The notes: a model not told the origin generated them from the sequence alone. A DNA stretch of 64,000 nt from Leucobacter sp. Ag1 (GCF_000980875.1 NZ_LAYO01000110.1:62001-126000); one strand, 5' to 3'; positions 18,941 through 32,380 are shown, counted from the stretch's first letter. Translations and numbers: made by a program.

Positions 18941-19956
18941 TCGAGACCCTGCCCGACACCACCGTCAGCGGGATCAGCAAGCGTCTCGTGCTGCTGCGCG
19001 CCGAGGGCGGAGCGACCACGCTCAGCCGCGTGCTCACGCTGCTGATCTTCAGCACCTCCGAGGGGCTCGAAGAAGCGGTCGCGGCCGCGAACTTCGCGTC
19101 CCGCGAGCACCCCATGCGCATCATCGCGATCGCGCTGCCCGAGGGCGAGGACCGCCCGACCTGGGTCGGCGAGGTCAGCCGCGACGTGCGTCAGCGCGAG
19201 CTCGGCATCGGCGACGTCCCGGTCAGCGGGCTCGACGCCGAGATCCGCGTGGGTCGCGACGCCGGCGCGGGCGAGGTCATCGTCCTACGCCCTCGCGGTG
19301 CCGTCGCCGTGGATCCCGAACGCCTCGTCAGCGGTCTATTGCTCGCCGATGCGCCCGTGGTCGTGTGGTGGTCCGACGTGTGGCCCAGCCGCACCATCGA
19401 CACGCCGCTCGGCCGGCTCGCACAGCGGCGTATCAGCGACAGCGGCGGCTTCCGGGATCCTGCCGCGCACCTCACGGAGCTCGCCTCGGGCTACCGCGCG
19501 GGTGACACCGACCTCGCCTGGTCCCGCGTGACGCTCTGGCGCGCGCAGCTCGCGGCCGCGCTCGACAACGCGCCCGAGCGGCGCATCACGGGCGCCACCG
19601 TGTGCGGCACCCCCGACTCCTCGTCGACCATGCTGCTCGGCGCCTGGCTGCGCTTGCAGCTCGGCGTGCCGGTGCGCCTGCTCGACCTTCCGGAATCCGC
19701 GGGTATCGAGTGGGGCATCCAGTCCGTCACGATCCACTCCGACGACGCCGACACCGTCATCGAGCGCTCGCGGGGTACCTTCGCCGCCATCACGCAGCCC
19801 GGGCACCCGCGCCTCGAGGTCCCGATCCCCCGGCGCGGTCGCGCGCAGTGCCTGGTCGAGGATCTGCGTCTGCTGCAGGCCGACCAGCTCTTCGGCCGCG
19901 TCCTCACCGCGGGCGTTCCCCTGCTGCTCGCCGATCAGCCGGAGGGCGAGCGATGA
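18937..19956 (+). CDS. opcA: OpcA, glucose-6-phosphate dehydrogenase assembly protein
   Basis: 339 residues. OpcA is needed for full activity of actinobacterial Zwf; redox control of the complex is described in related organisms. Visible family segments are RVLTLLIFSTSEGLEEAVAA (residues ~30-49), EIRVGRDAGAGEVIVLRPRG, the strongly conserved DAPVVVWWSDVWPSRTIDTP (~residues 144-163) and RVTLWRAQLAAALDN. The GTG at 18937 has TTGGAGG upstream and overlaps the zwf stop. The next gene, pgl, starts within its stop codon. Confidence 0.95.
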   Translation: MIETLPDTTVSGISKRLVLLRAEGGATTLSRVLTLLIFSTSEGLEEAVAAANFASREHPMRIIAIALPEGEDRPTWVGEVSRDVRQRELGIGDVPVSGLDAEIRVGRDAGAGEVIVLRPRGAVAVDPERLVSGLLLADAPVVVWWSDVWPSRTIDTPLGRLAQRRISDSGGFRDPAAHLTELASGYRAGDTDLAWSRVTLWRAQLAAALDNAPERRITGATVCGTPDSSSTMLLGAWLRLQLGVPVRLLDLPESAGIEWGIQSVTIHSDDADTVIERSRGTFAAITQPGHPRLEVPIPRRGRAQCLVEDLRLLQADQLFGRVLTAGVPLLLADQPEGER

Positions 19957-20684
19957 CCGCCGGGCTCCGCTTCGAGTCCGCACCCGACGCCGCAGCGCTC
20001 ACCGAACGGATCGTCGAACGCCTCGTCGGCGTGCTGCGGCGCGCTCAGGAGGACGGTCGGATCCCGGTGCTCGTGCTCACCGGCGGAAGCATGGGCAAGG
20101 CGTCCCTCGCGGGCATCGCCGCGCACCGCGACCGCGGTCTCGTCGACTGGCGACGGGTGCGCGTGCTCTGGGGCGACGAGCGCTGGCTCCCCGCCGGCGA
20201 CGCGGAGCGCAACGACCGGCTCGCCGACGACCTGCTCTTCGGAGCGGTGGACTTCGATCCCGCGCTCGTGCACCGCGTCGCGGCCGCCGATGCCGGCCTG
20301 AGCCTGGACGATGCGGCAGCGGCGTACGCCGGGCTGATCGCCGGGCTCGACCGCATCGACCTCGCGCTGAACGGCGTCGGCCCCGACGGGCACCTCTGCT
20401 CGCTCTTCCCCGGCCGTGACGATCTGCTCCGCGACGACGATGCGCAGCCGCTCGCGATCGCGGTGCGCGAGTCGCCGAAACCGCCGCCCGAGCGGGTCAG
20501 CCTGAGTTTCCGGGCGCTGGACCGGGTCGAGCACCTGTGGCTGCTCGCCGCGGGCGCCGAGAAGGCTCCGGCGATCGCACGAGTGCGCTCCGCCGACGAT
20601 CCCGAGCCGCTGCCGGCCGGTCGCGCGCGCGGCAGCGTCGAAACGGTGCTCTGGGCAGACGAAGCGGCGCTCGGCCGGAACTGA
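19953..20684 (+). CDS. pgl: 6-phosphogluconolactonase
   Basis: Hydrolyses 6-phosphogluconolactone after the Zwf step. 243 residues, NagB/SugarP-isomerase fold. Diagnostic segments: VLTGGSMGKASLAGIA (~residues 43-58), VRVLWGDERWLPAGDAERND (~residues 70-89) and LALNGVGPDGHLCSLFPG (~residues 133-150). ATG overlaps the opcA stop. Last gene of the pentose phosphate operon; a pair of hairpins follows directly. Confidence 0.96.
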   Translation: MTAGLRFESAPDAAALTERIVERLVGVLRRAQEDGRIPVLVLTGGSMGKASLAGIAAHRDRGLVDWRRVRVLWGDERWLPAGDAERNDRLADDLLFGAVDFDPALVHRVAAADAGLSLDDAAAAYAGLIAGLDRIDLALNGVGPDGHLCSLFPGRDDLLRDDDAQPLAIAVRESPKPPPERVSLSFRALDRVEHLWLLAAGAEKAPAIARVRSADDPEPLPAGRARGSVETVLWADEAALGRN

Positions 20685-20691
20685 ATCCGGG

Positions 20692-20724
20692 CCGAGCGCC
20701 GCTCGGTGCCCGCTGTTCGCGGGC
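20692..20724. terminator. bidirectional terminator between pgl and rbpA
   Basis: Two adjacent hairpins: CCGAGC-GCC-GCTCGG (20692-20706) and GCCCGC-TGTTC-GCGGGC (20708-20724). They lie between convergent pgl and rbpA. No T-tract, as is common at high GC. Confidence 0.6.
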
Positions 20725-20733
20725 GGGGTGGGG

Positions 20734-21099
20734 TTACGCCTTGGAGCGCGCGGAACCGCGGCGGGCGCGCAGCTTCAGCAGCGCCTCCTCCAGCAGCTCT
20801 TCGGCTTCCTCGGGCGTGCGACGCTCCTTCACGTATGCGAGGTGCGTCTTGTAGGGCTCGTTCTTGAGGAGCTCCGGCGGATTGTTCTGATCCCGGCCGG
20901 CGGGCAGACCGCTGTGCGGGGAATCGATCTGCTCGGGGATCTCCTCTTCGGCGACGTCCGCCGAGAAGTAGCGGACGGTCTCGTTGCCGAGTGCGTCCCA
21001 GTACGAGACCTCTTTGCGGTCAGCGCGAACGCCGTGATCCATCTCGCCCATGGGGCCGGATCCGACTCGAGCGCCGCGGATAGCGTTGCTACCGGACAC
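20734..21099 (-). CDS. rbpA: RbpA, RNA polymerase-binding protein
   Basis: Actinobacteria-specific transcription factor that binds RNA polymerase and principal sigma factors and stabilises open complexes (known). 121 residues. Visible: the basic N-terminus with GARVGSGPMG, the central domain VSYWDALGNETVRYFSADV (~residues 31-49) and the C-terminal sigma-interacting helix EEAEELLEEALLKLRARR. GTG start at 21097-21099 with AAAGG upstream. It stands 68 bp from secG on the same strand; the intervening sequence holds only a weak GCAGC/GCTGC hairpin. Confidence 0.95.
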   Translation of the reverse strand: MSGSNAIRGARVGSGPMGEMDHGVRADRKEVSYWDALGNETVRYFSADVAEEEIPEQIDSPHSGLPAGRDQNNPPELLKNEPYKTHLAYVKERRTPEEAEELLEEALLKLRARRGSARSKA

Positions 21100-21167
21100 G
21101 TGTTGCCTTTCTTGCGATGCAGCCGGGGCTGCGGCTGGTCAGTGGTGCGCCGGACGGCGTCGGACGG

Positions 21168-21416
21168 TCAGACCGTCGCGAAGCGCTCGACCAGGCCGAG
21201 GCCCACGATCGAGGCGAACCACACCAGCGAAACGCCGATGGTGATGCGGTTGAGGTTGCGCTCCGCAACCCCCGACGAACCGAGGCTCGAAGTGACGCCG
21301 CCGCCGAACATGTCCGACAGACCTCCGCCGCGACCCTTGTGCAGCAGGATGAAGAGCGTCAACAGCAGGCTGGTGATCACCAGGAAGACGAGCAGAACGA
21401 TCTTGAGGATACCCAC
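21168..21416 (-). CDS. secG: SecG, preprotein translocase subunit
   Basis: Small membrane subunit of SecYEG. 82 residues, two transmembrane helices: ILKIVLLVFLVITSLLLTLF (residues 3-22) and ITIGVSLVWFASIVGLGLV (59-77), joined by the conserved loop HKGRGGGLSDMFGGG. GTG start at 21414-21416 preceded by GAAAGGTGG; the longer frame upstream runs through the terminator hairpin and is rejected. The gene follows tpiA in the order gap-pgk-tpiA-secG common in actinobacteria, but a strong hairpin and a TATACT element separate it from tpiA. Confidence 0.95.
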   Translation of the reverse strand: MGILKIVLLVFLVITSLLLTLFILLHKGRGGGLSDMFGGGVTSSLGSSGVAERNLNRITIGVSLVWFASIVGLGLVERFATV

Positions 21417-21460
21417 GCGGGCCACCTTTCGAGGGGTCGAGGCGCAGCGCGCCATCGACC

Positions 21461-21466
21461 AGTATA
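21461..21466 (-). promoter_or_regulatory. candidate -10 element for secG
   Basis: Minus strand TATACT, a near-consensus -10 hexamer, 44 nt before the secG start and directly at the foot of the tpiA terminator hairpin. No good -35; the -35 region would fall inside the hairpin stem. Confidence 0.4.
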
Positions 21467-21502
21467 CCGTGCCGTCCCGGGGCCTCCCCCGGGACGGCAC
21501 GG
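21467..21502 (-). terminator. terminator after tpiA
   Basis: Perfect 16-bp stem, CCGTGCCGTCCCGGGG paired with its complement, and a 4-nt loop (CCTC), 11 bp after the tpiA stop. No T-tract. It should separate tpiA from secG transcription. Confidence 0.8.
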
Positions 21503-21513
21503 TGCGTCGCCGA

Positions 21514-22449
21514 CTACGCGCCGGTGACGTGCTTCTTGAACTGGATGATTCGGGAGAACTCGTCGGACTTGAGGCTGGCTCCGCCGACGAGCGCGCCGTC
21601 GACGTTCGGCTGCCGCATGAAGCCCGCGATGTTCTGGCTCGTCACCGAGCCGCCGTAGAGGATCCGGGTGGAACCGGCCGCCTCTTCGCCGCGTGCGCGC
21701 AGGATCGCCTCGCGCAGGGCGCGGGCGACCGCCTCGGCCTGCTCGGGCGTGGCGGCCTGGCCACTGCCGATCGCCCAGACCGGCTCGTAGGCGAGCACGA
21801 ACTCGGCGCCCTTCGGGAGCTCGGCGAGCGCGGCCTCGAGCTGCGCGACGGGGATCGCCGCCGCACCGTGCTCGGCGAGGTCCTCGGCGGTCTCGCCGAC
21901 GCAGATGACCGGGGTGACCCCGGCAGCCGCAGCCGCGCGGGCCTTGGCCCCGACGGTCGCGTCATCCTCGCCGTGCCCGTGACGGCGCTCGGAGTGCCCG
22001 ACGATGACGTAGGCGGCCTCGAGCTTGGCGAGGAACTGTGCCGAGATATCGCCCGTGTAGGCGCCCGACTCGTGCGGGGAGACGTCCTGCGCGCCGAGCT
22101 TCAGCGAGAGCTTGTCGGCGGCGAGCAGCGTCTGCACCGAACGCAGGTCGGTGAACGGCGGGAACACCGCGACCTCGACATCCGCGTAGTCGTGGCGCGC
22201 GTCCTTCAGCGCCCACGAGAGCTTCTGCACGAAGGCGATCGCCTGCAGGTGGTCGAGGTTCATCTTCCAGTTGCCGGCGATGAGCGGGGTGCGCTCGACC
22301 TGCGGCAGCTCGACGGGTTCGGCCGTCTCGGCTGCGGGGGCCTCATCGGCCGCGGGCGCTGCGTCCTGCTCCGCGAGCGGCGCCACCTCGACCGTGTCGT
22401 CGGTGACGAGCTCGGCGTCCTGCGCGTCGTTCTGCGATTCGTTGCTCAT
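21514..22449 (-). CDS. tpiA: triosephosphate isomerase with N-terminal extension
   Basis: Interconverts glyceraldehyde-3-P and dihydroxyacetone-P. The TIM-barrel core starts at residue ~53 with [12 protein letters not shown] (catalytic Lys62), then IVGHSERR (electrophilic His) and [10 protein letters not shown] (catalytic Glu), and [12 protein letters not shown] near the phosphate site. 311 residues, about 50 longer than usual because of an acidic Ala/Glu/Asp-rich N-terminus. That start has a strong GGAGGT site 7 nt upstream and overlaps the pgk stop, so the extension appears genuinely translated. Third gene of gap-pgk-tpiA. Confidence 0.95.
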   Translation of the reverse strand: MSNESQNDAQDAELVTDDTVEVAPLAEQDAAPAADEAPAAETAEPVELPQVERTPLIAGNWKMNLDHLQAIAFVQKLSWALKDARHDYADVEVAVFPPFTDLRSVQTLLAADKLSLKLGAQDVSPHESGAYTGDISAQFLAKLEAAYVIVGHSERRHGHGEDDATVGAKARAAAAAGVTPVICVGETAEDLAEHGAAAIPVAQLEAALAELPKGAEFVLAYEPVWAIGSGQAATPEQAEAVARALREAILRARGEEAAGSTRILYGGSVTSQNIAGFMRQPNVDGALVGGASLKSDEFSRIIQFKKHVTGA

Positions 22450-23648
22450 GCGAGCACCTCCAAACCGGGAAGGGTCTTCCCCTCAAGGAACTCGAGGCTG
22501 GCGCCGCCGCCAGTCGAGATGTGTCCGAACTGGTCGTCGCGGAAGCCGAGCGCGCGCACGGCCGCGGCGGAGTCGCCGCCGCCGACGACGGTGAAGCCGT
22601 CGGTCTCGGTCAGCGCCCGCGCCACGGTGCGGGTGCCCTCCGCGAACGCCGCCATCTCGAACACGCCCATGGGCCCGTTCCAGAAGACGGTCTTGGCCTC
22701 GGCGATGACCGCGGCGAACGCCGCGGCCGACGCCGGGCCGATGTCGAGGCCGATGCCGGCCGCTCCGAAGGAGCTTCCGTCGATGGCGTCGGCGGCGACC
22801 ACCTCGTGCGCGGCGTCGGCGGCGAACCGCTCCGCCACGACGATGTCGGTCGGCAGCACGATGCGCACGCCGCGCTTCTCGGCGTCGGCGAGATACCCGC
22901 GCACGGTGTCGAGCTGGTCCGCCTCGAGGAGGCTGGAGGCCACCGCGTGCCCCTGCGCGGCGAGGAAGGTGAAGACCATCCCCCCGCCGATGAGCAGGGT
23001 GTCGACCCGCTCGATGAGGTGCGAGATGACGCCGAGCTTGTCGGAGACCTTCGACCCGCCGAGCACGACCGCGTACGGCCGCTCGGGGGTGACGGTCAGG
23101 CGCTCGAGCACGCGCAGCTCGGCTTCGACCAGGCGGCCCGCGGCGCTCGGGAGCGCCTCTGCCAGTTCGGTCACGCTGGCCTGGCGGCGGTGCACGACGC
23201 CGAAGCCGTCCGACACGAACGCGTCGCCGAACTCGGCGAGGCGTGCGGCGAACGCGCGGCGCTCCTCCGCGTCCTTGCTCGTCTCGCCCGGGTTGAACCG
23301 CAGATTCTCGAGGAGCACCACATCGCCGTCGCCGAGCGCCGAGACCGCGGCCGAGGCCTCGGTCCCGACGGTCTCGCCGACGAACGCGACGGGGGCCCCG
23401 AGCAGTTCCGCCATGCGCACCGCGACCGGACGCAGCGAGTAGCGCTCCTCAGGCGCACCGGCCGGACGGCCGAGGTGGCTGATGAGCACGATCCGTGCAC
23501 CGACCTCGCGGAGCTCGCGGATCGTGGTGAGCGAAGCGCGGATCCGTCCGTCGTCGGTGATCTCGCCGTCGGCGAGCGGAACGTTCAGATCGCAGCGGAC
23601 GATCACCGTCTTCGACCGGAGCTGGCCGAGGGATTCGATGGTGCGCAT
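22446..23648 (-). CDS. pgk: phosphoglycerate kinase
   Basis: Makes ATP from 1,3-bisphosphoglycerate. 400 residues, normal length. N-terminal [20 protein letters not shown] (~residues 18-37), substrate-site [20 protein letters not shown], hinge and nucleotide regions [15 protein letters not shown], and C-terminal [17 protein letters not shown] plus [18 protein letters not shown] at 23646-23648 with GGAGG upstream; stop overlaps the tpiA ATG. Confidence 0.98.
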   Translation of the reverse strand: MRTIESLGQLRSKTVIVRCDLNVPLADGEITDDGRIRASLTTIRELREVGARIVLISHLGRPAGAPEERYSLRPVAVRMAELLGAPVAFVGETVGTEASAAVSALGDGDVVLLENLRFNPGETSKDAEERRAFAARLAEFGDAFVSDGFGVVHRRQASVTELAEALPSAAGRLVEAELRVLERLTVTPERPYAVVLGGSKVSDKLGVISHLIERVDTLLIGGGMVFTFLAAQGHAVASSLLEADQLDTVRGYLADAEKRGVRIVLPTDIVVAERFAADAAHEVVAADAIDGSSFGAAGIGLDIGPASAAAFAAVIAEAKTVFWNGPMGVFEMAAFAEGTRTVARALTETDGFTVVGGGDSAAAVRALGFRDDQFGHISTGGGASLEFLEGKTLPGLEVLA

Positions 23649-23694
23649 GGCGGCTTGGGTCCTCCTTCAGGGGGATGTGGGTGCCGGGGGCTGG

Positions 23695-23713
23695 AGTCGG
23701 CCGGCGTCCGACT
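23695..23713 (-). terminator. weak hairpin between gap and pgk
   Basis: AGTCGG-CCGGCGT-CCGACT, a 6-bp stem with a 7-nt loop, 7 bp after the gap stop. Could attenuate read-through from gap into pgk or protect the mRNA 3' end; too weak to be certain. Confidence 0.3.
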
Positions 23714-23719
23714 TCGCGC

Positions 23720-24727
<1,008 letters not shown>

Positions 24728-24846
24728 TCACGTGCCTTTCAACTGTTGAGATGGCCGAGACGGACTCCCCGCCCCGGTGCACGGACCGCTCGGGTGAGCG
24801 ATCCGCACCACTCGACGGCGACCCGCGGGTCCCGCCGAGAGACGAA

Positions 24847-24874
24847 CGGGCCGATCCCCGAAGGGACCGGCCCG
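24847..24874 (-). terminator. terminator after sodA
   Basis: CGGGCCG-A-TCCC-CGAA-GGGA-C-CGGCCCG: a 7-bp outer stem, one A/C mismatch, a 4-bp inner stem and a CGAA tetraloop, 7 bp after the sodA stop and upstream of gap. Confidence 0.7.
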
Positions 24875-24881
24875 AGCCGAC

Positions 24882-25511
24882 TCACTCGCCGAGCTGGATC
24901 AGCCCGCTGGTCTGCGTGCGCGCCGCGTCGAAACGCTTCGCGACGTCCTGCCAGTTCGCGATGTTCCAGAACGCGGAGACGTAGTCCGCTCGCACGTTCA
25001 GGTAGTCGAGGTAGTACGCGTGCTCCCAGACGTCGAGCATCAGCAGCGGGATCTGGCCGGCCGGCAGGTTGCCCTGCTGGTCGAACAGCTGCTGGATGTG
25101 CGGACGCTGGCCGAGCGTGTCCCACGCGAGGAGCGCCCAGCCGGAGCCCTGCACGCCCAGCGCGGTCGCGGTGAACTGCGCCTGGAACTTCTCGAACGAG
25201 CCGAAGTACTCGTCGATCGCCGCGGCGAGCTCGCCCTCGGGGCGCTCTCCGCCCTCGGGCGACAGGTTGTTCCAGAAGATGGTGTGGTTGACGTGACCGC
25301 CGAGGTTGAAGGCGAGGTCCTTCTCGAGCTTGTTGACCGTGGCCAGGTTGCCGCTCTCGCGCGCCTCAGCCAGCTGATCGACCGCGTTGTTCGCACCGGT
25401 CACGTAGGCCTGGTGGTGCTTGTCGTGGTGCAGCTGCATGATCTTGCCGCTGATGTGCGGCTCGAGGGCGGCGTAATCGTAGGGAAGCTCGGGCAGGGTG
25501 TATGCGGCCAT
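24882..25511 (-). CDS. sodA: superoxide dismutase, Fe/Mn family
   Basis: Dismutates superoxide. 209 residues. All four metal ligands can be placed: His28 ([13 protein letters not shown]), His76 ([10 protein letters not shown]), Asp160 and His164 ([14 protein letters not shown]). The sequence [13 protein letters not shown] aligns with the GSGWAWL region. The choice between Fe and Mn cannot be fixed from sequence alone, though Mn is usual in aerobic actinobacteria. Stands as its own unit with a terminator behind it; AAGGAG precedes the ATG. Confidence 0.96.
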   Translation of the reverse strand: MAAYTLPELPYDYAALEPHISGKIMQLHHDKHHQAYVTGANNAVDQLAEARESGNLATVNKLEKDLAFNLGGHVNHTIFWNNLSPEGGERPEGELAAAIDEYFGSFEKFQAQFTATALGVQGSGWALLAWDTLGQRPHIQQLFDQQGNLPAGQIPLLMLDVWEHAYYLDYLNVRADYVSAFWNIANWQDVAKRFDAARTQTSGLIQLGE

Positions 25512-25613
25512 GTGGCGCTCCTTCGAATTCTTCGTTGATGTGACTTCAGTCTATGCCGACAACCGGACCCGACCGCGAGATATTCCGCGAGATGACCGGT
25601 GTTCGCAGCGACT

Positions 25614-26594
25614 TCAGAGTGCGTCGAGCTCTTCGGGCAGGCTCGCCTCGGTGCCGGGGATGCCGCGAGTCTCGGCTTCCTTGTCGGCCATCGCGAGCAG
25701 GCGGCGGATCCGGCCGGCGATCGCGTCCTTGGTGAGGGGCGGATCGGCCCGGGCGCCGAGCTCGTCGAGGCTGGCCTCGCGGTGGCTCAGGCGGAGCGCA
25801 CCGGCGTAGCGCAGGTGCTCGGGGGTCTCGTCGCCGAGGATCTCGAGCGCGCGCTCGACGCGGGCGCACGCGGCCACGGAGGCCTGGGCGGAGCGGCGGA
25901 GGTTGGCATCGTCGAAGTTGACGAGGCGGTTGGCGGTGGCCCGGGTCTCGCGCGCCTTGCGCAGCTCGTCCCAGGCGGCGCGGGCGTCGACGGCGCCCAT
26001 GGCGCTCAGCATCTCGCCGATCGCCTCGCCGTCGCGCACGAGCACCTTGTGCTGGCCGCGGATGTCGCGGCTCTTGGCGGCGATGCCGAGGCGGCCCGCG
26101 GCGCCCACGAGCGCCATGGTCGTCTCGTTCGTCGGGCACACGACCTCGAGGCTCGCCGAGCGGCCGGGCGGGGTGACCGAACCGCGCGCCAGGAACGCAC
26201 CGCGCCAGATGGCGGCGAGCTCGGGCTGCGAACCGGTGGTCAGGCGGTTGGGCAGGCCGCGGATGGGACGGCGGCGGGGATCCATGAGGCCCAGCTGGCG
26301 GGCGATGGTCTCGCCGTCGAGCACGCGGACGAGGAACTGCGGGGCACCGGGGCGGGTGCTCGATGCGGGGAGCTGCATGGCGTCCGAGCGGACGCCGTAG
26401 ATCTCGGCCAGGTCCTTGCGGACGCGCTGCACGATCGCGGGGGTGTGCAGTTCGGCCTCGAGGGCGATGCGCCCCGAGATGGTGTGGAGTCCCCCGGAGA
26501 GCCGCAGGATCGTCGCCAGCTCCGATACACGCTCGCTGGTGCGCTGCGGGACAACGCGGACGAGCTCGGTTTTGACGTCGGGGGTCGATGGCAC
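25614..26594 (-). CDS. whiA: WhiA, DNA-binding regulator
   Basis: Conserved Gram-positive regulator with a LAGLIDADG-like N-terminal domain and C-terminal HTH, needed for sporulation in Streptomyces and affecting division elsewhere (known). 326 residues. N-terminus VKTELVRVVPQRTSERVSEL, mid-region GAFLARGSVTPPGRSASLEV, C-terminal HTH LSHREASLDELGARADPPLT (~residues 270-289). GTG start at 26592-26594. It normally follows rapZ and yvcK; here rapZ ends only 65 bp upstream and yvcK is missing. Confidence 0.95.
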   Translation of the reverse strand: MPSTPDVKTELVRVVPQRTSERVSELATILRLSGGLHTISGRIALEAELHTPAIVQRVRKDLAEIYGVRSDAMQLPASSTRPGAPQFLVRVLDGETIARQLGLMDPRRRPIRGLPNRLTTGSQPELAAIWRGAFLARGSVTPPGRSASLEVVCPTNETTMALVGAAGRLGIAAKSRDIRGQHKVLVRDGEAIGEMLSAMGAVDARAAWDELRKARETRATANRLVNFDDANLRRSAQASVAACARVERALEILGDETPEHLRYAGALRLSHREASLDELGARADPPLTKDAIAGRIRRLLAMADKEAETRGIPGTEASLPEELDAL

Positions 26595-26659
26595 GAAAAG
26601 GATCCTCTCGAAGGGATGCGGATGAGATGACAGACTGCTGGCCGGGAACGGCCGGCGGA

Positions 26660-27535
26660 CTACTCGCGACCGAGGTCGCGGTGGCGCAGACTCACGCTCA
26701 CGCCGGGCACCCCGGCGAGGCGGTCTGCGAGCTCGCGGGCCATGGCGACCGAGCGGTGCTTACCGCCCGTGCAGCCGACCGCGAGCGACACATGTCGCTT
26801 GTTCTCGCGCTGGAATCCGGCGAGGACCGGTTGCAGCGCGGCGACGTAGTGCTCGAGGAACTCGGCCGCCCCCTCGCGGCTGAGTACGTAGTCCTTCACC
26901 TCGGCATCGACGCCGGTGAGGGGGCGGAGCTCGGGCTCCCAGAACGGATTGGGGATGAAGCGCATGTCGACCATCAGGTCGACGTCGGTCGGAGCCCCGT
27001 ACTTGAAGCCGAAGCTCTGCACCGACAGCTGCAGGCCGGGTGTGTCCTCTGCTGAGAACATCTCTCGCGTGGCCGTCGACAGGTCGTGCACGTTGTAGCG
27101 CGAGGTGTCGATGACGACGTCGCTGGAGGCGCGCAGCTCCTGCAGCCGCTCGCGCTCGAGCCGGATGCCGTCGAGCAGGCTGCCTTCGGCCTGGAGCGGG
27201 TGCGGGCGTCGCACCGCCTCGTAGCGACGCACCAGGATGTCGTCCGTGGCGTCGAGGAACACGACGCGGACGGTCGCGTGCTCGCGGAGCTCGGCGACGG
27301 TCTGCTGGATGTCGTCGAACAGGTCGCGCCCGCGCACGTCGATCACGGCGACGATCTTGGGCAGTGCGCCGCCCGATCGATCGGCCATGTCGGCCAGCGT
27401 CTTGAGCATGGGGAGCGGGAGGTTGTCGACCACGTACCAGCCGAGGTCTTCCAGGGCGTTCGCGACCGTGGACCGGCCGGCCCCCGACATTCCGGTGACG
27501 ATGAGGATCTCTTGTCCGGGTGCGTGCTCGCTCAC
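26660..27535 (-). CDS. rapZ: RapZ family nucleotide-binding protein
   Basis: 291 residues. P-loop IVTGMSGAGRSTVANALEDL (residues 12-31) with Arg in place of the usual Walker Lys, a form also seen in other actinobacterial relatives. Next are VVDNLPLPML and the C-terminal domain with FGFKYGAPTDVDLMVDMRFI and CTGGKHRSVAMA. In E. coli RapZ adapts RNase E to GlmZ sRNA; in actinobacteria the role is unclear, perhaps in cell-wall precursor control. GTG start overlaps the uvrC stop (GTGA). Confidence 0.95.
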   Translation of the reverse strand: MSEHAPGQEILIVTGMSGAGRSTVANALEDLGWYVVDNLPLPMLKTLADMADRSGGALPKIVAVIDVRGRDLFDDIQQTVAELREHATVRVVFLDATDDILVRRYEAVRRPHPLQAEGSLLDGIRLERERLQELRASSDVVIDTSRYNVHDLSTATREMFSAEDTPGLQLSVQSFGFKYGAPTDVDLMVDMRFIPNPFWEPELRPLTGVDAEVKDYVLSREGAAEFLEHYVAALQPVLAGFQRENKRHVSLAVGCTGGKHRSVAMARELADRLAGVPGVSVSLRHRDLGRE

Positions 27536-29453
27536 TCGCCGTCCTCCTCCGATGTCTCAGCCGATTCTCCGCCCACCAGCTTACCGGCTGCTGGGGCATG
27601 CACGTGCCGATGGATCTGCTCGGCGAGCTGATCCCCCACTCCGGGGGCGCTCGCGATCTCCTCCGGGCTCGCGGCGCGGAGCCGCGCGACCGACCCGAAA
27701 TGCTTGAGCAGCGCCTGCACCCGCTTGGGCCCGAGCCCCGGGATCTCGCTGAGCTGGCTGCTGATGGCGGTGCTGCGCCGCTGCCGCTGGAAGGTGATCG
27801 CGAAGCGGTGGGCTTCGTCTCTGATGCGCTGCACGAGGAACAGGGATTCGCTGGTGCGGGGCAGGATCACCGGGAACGGATCGTCGGGCAGCCACAGCTC
27901 CTCGAGCCGTTTGGCGACCCCGCAGAGCGCCACGTCGGTGATGCCGGCCTCGCGCAGGGCGCGCTGCGCGGCCGCGACCTGCGGCTCGCCGCCGTCGACG
28001 ATCAGGAGCTGGGGCCGGTCCCGGTACCTCCCGCTGGGCGGCTCCCCCGCCTCGGCCGCGGCGTTGAGCTGAGCGGCTCGGCGCGAGACGACCTGGTAGA
28101 TCGAATCGGTGTCATCGGTCGTCTGCTCGATGCGGTACTTGCGGTAGGCGCCCTTCGCGGGAAGGCCGTCCTCGAACACCACGAGCGAGGCGACGACGCC
28201 GGTGCCCTGCAGGTGCGAGACGTCGATGCACTCGATGCGCAGCGGCGCCTCGCCCATGTCGAGCCCCTCCTGCAGCTCGGCGAGCGCATCGGTGCGCGCG
28301 GTGATGTCGGCCGCGCGCTTGAGCTTGTGGCGCAGTAGATTCTCGCCCGCGTTCAGCAGTGCGCGATTCATGAGCTGCGCCTTGTCGCCCCGCTCGGGCA
28401 CCTGGATCCGCACCTTGCCGCGGCGCGGGCGGTTCGCCCGGAGCGCCTCTTCGAGCGCGGGCAGGTCGGCGGGCATGGTCGACACGAGAATCGTCGCGGG
28501 GGCTTCGTGACCGTCGTCGTAGGCGGACTGAATCACCTGCTCGAGGAGCGTCCCGGGCGAGTCGTCCAGTTCGACGTCGACGATCCAGCTCCGCTCGCCG
28601 CGAATGCGTCCGCCGCGGATGATGAACTGATGCGCCGCGGCCGAGAGCTCGTCGGACTTCAGCCCGAACACGTCGAGCTCGACGTCGAGGCCGAGCACGA
28701 TCGCGTTCTTCTCGAGCACGTGCTCGACCGCGTGCACCTGGTCGCGCAGGCGCGCGGCGTCCTCGTAGCGCTGCTCGGCGGCCGCGTCGCGCATGGCGTG
28801 CTGCAGCTGCTTGAGGTGGCTGGTGTCGCCGCCGGCGAGGAACGCGACGAGTTCGTCGACCCGTTCCCGGTGCGCTTCCATCGTGATCTTGCCCGAGCAG
28901 GGTCCGTTGCAGCGGCCGATCTGCCCGGCGAGGCAGGGTCGACCCGAGTCCATCGCCCGCTTGTAGTCGGCGTCGTTGCAGGTGCGGATCGGGAACGCCT
29001 GCTGCAGCAGGGTCGTGGTCTCGCGGAGCGCCCAGACCTTCGGATAGGGCCCGAAGTACCGGGCGCCGCGGATCTTCTCGTTGCGCGTGATGATCAGGCG
29101 CGGAGCGTCCTCGCGCAGTGTGACCGCGAGGTAGGGGTAGGTCTTGTCGTCCTTGAACTGGACGTTGAACGGCGGCTTGTACTCGGTGATCCAGGTGTGC
29201 TCGAGCACGAGCGACTCGGTGTCGGTCGCGACGACCGTCCAGTCGAGCTGCGCCGCGAGGGTGAGCATGCGCTGGGTCCGCGGCATGAGCGCGTGCATCG
29301 GCTGGAAGTAGTTCGCGAGACGGGCCCGCAGGTTCTTCGCCTTACCGATGTAGAGCACGCGCCCGTGCCGGTCCGAGAACCGGTAGACGCCGGGCGTGGT
29401 GGGGATCTCACCCTGCGCCGGTCGGAACGCCGCGCGGTGATCGCCCTCGATCA

Positions 29454-29454
<1 letters not shown>
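27532..29454 (-). CDS. uvrC: UvrC, excinuclease ABC subunit C
   Basis: Dual-incision nuclease of nucleotide excision repair. 640 residues. N-terminal GIY-YIG domain GVYRFSDRHGRVLYIGKAKN (~residues 23-42), Cys cluster CNDADYKRAMDSGRPCL and CNGPCSGK, UVR motif AEQRYEDAARLRDQVHAVEH, RNase H-like C-terminal nuclease with CIDVSHLQGTGVVASLVVFE and LLIVDGGEPQVAAA, and a terminal helix-hairpin-helix IPGLGPKRVQALLKHFGS. The ATG overlaps the last base of uvrA's TGA, so it is part of the uvrA transcript and presumably SOS-controlled. Confidence 0.97.
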
Positions 29455-32348
<2,894 letters not shown>

Positions 32349-32380
32349 CCGACTATCTTATCGAATCCGAGCCAGATATT

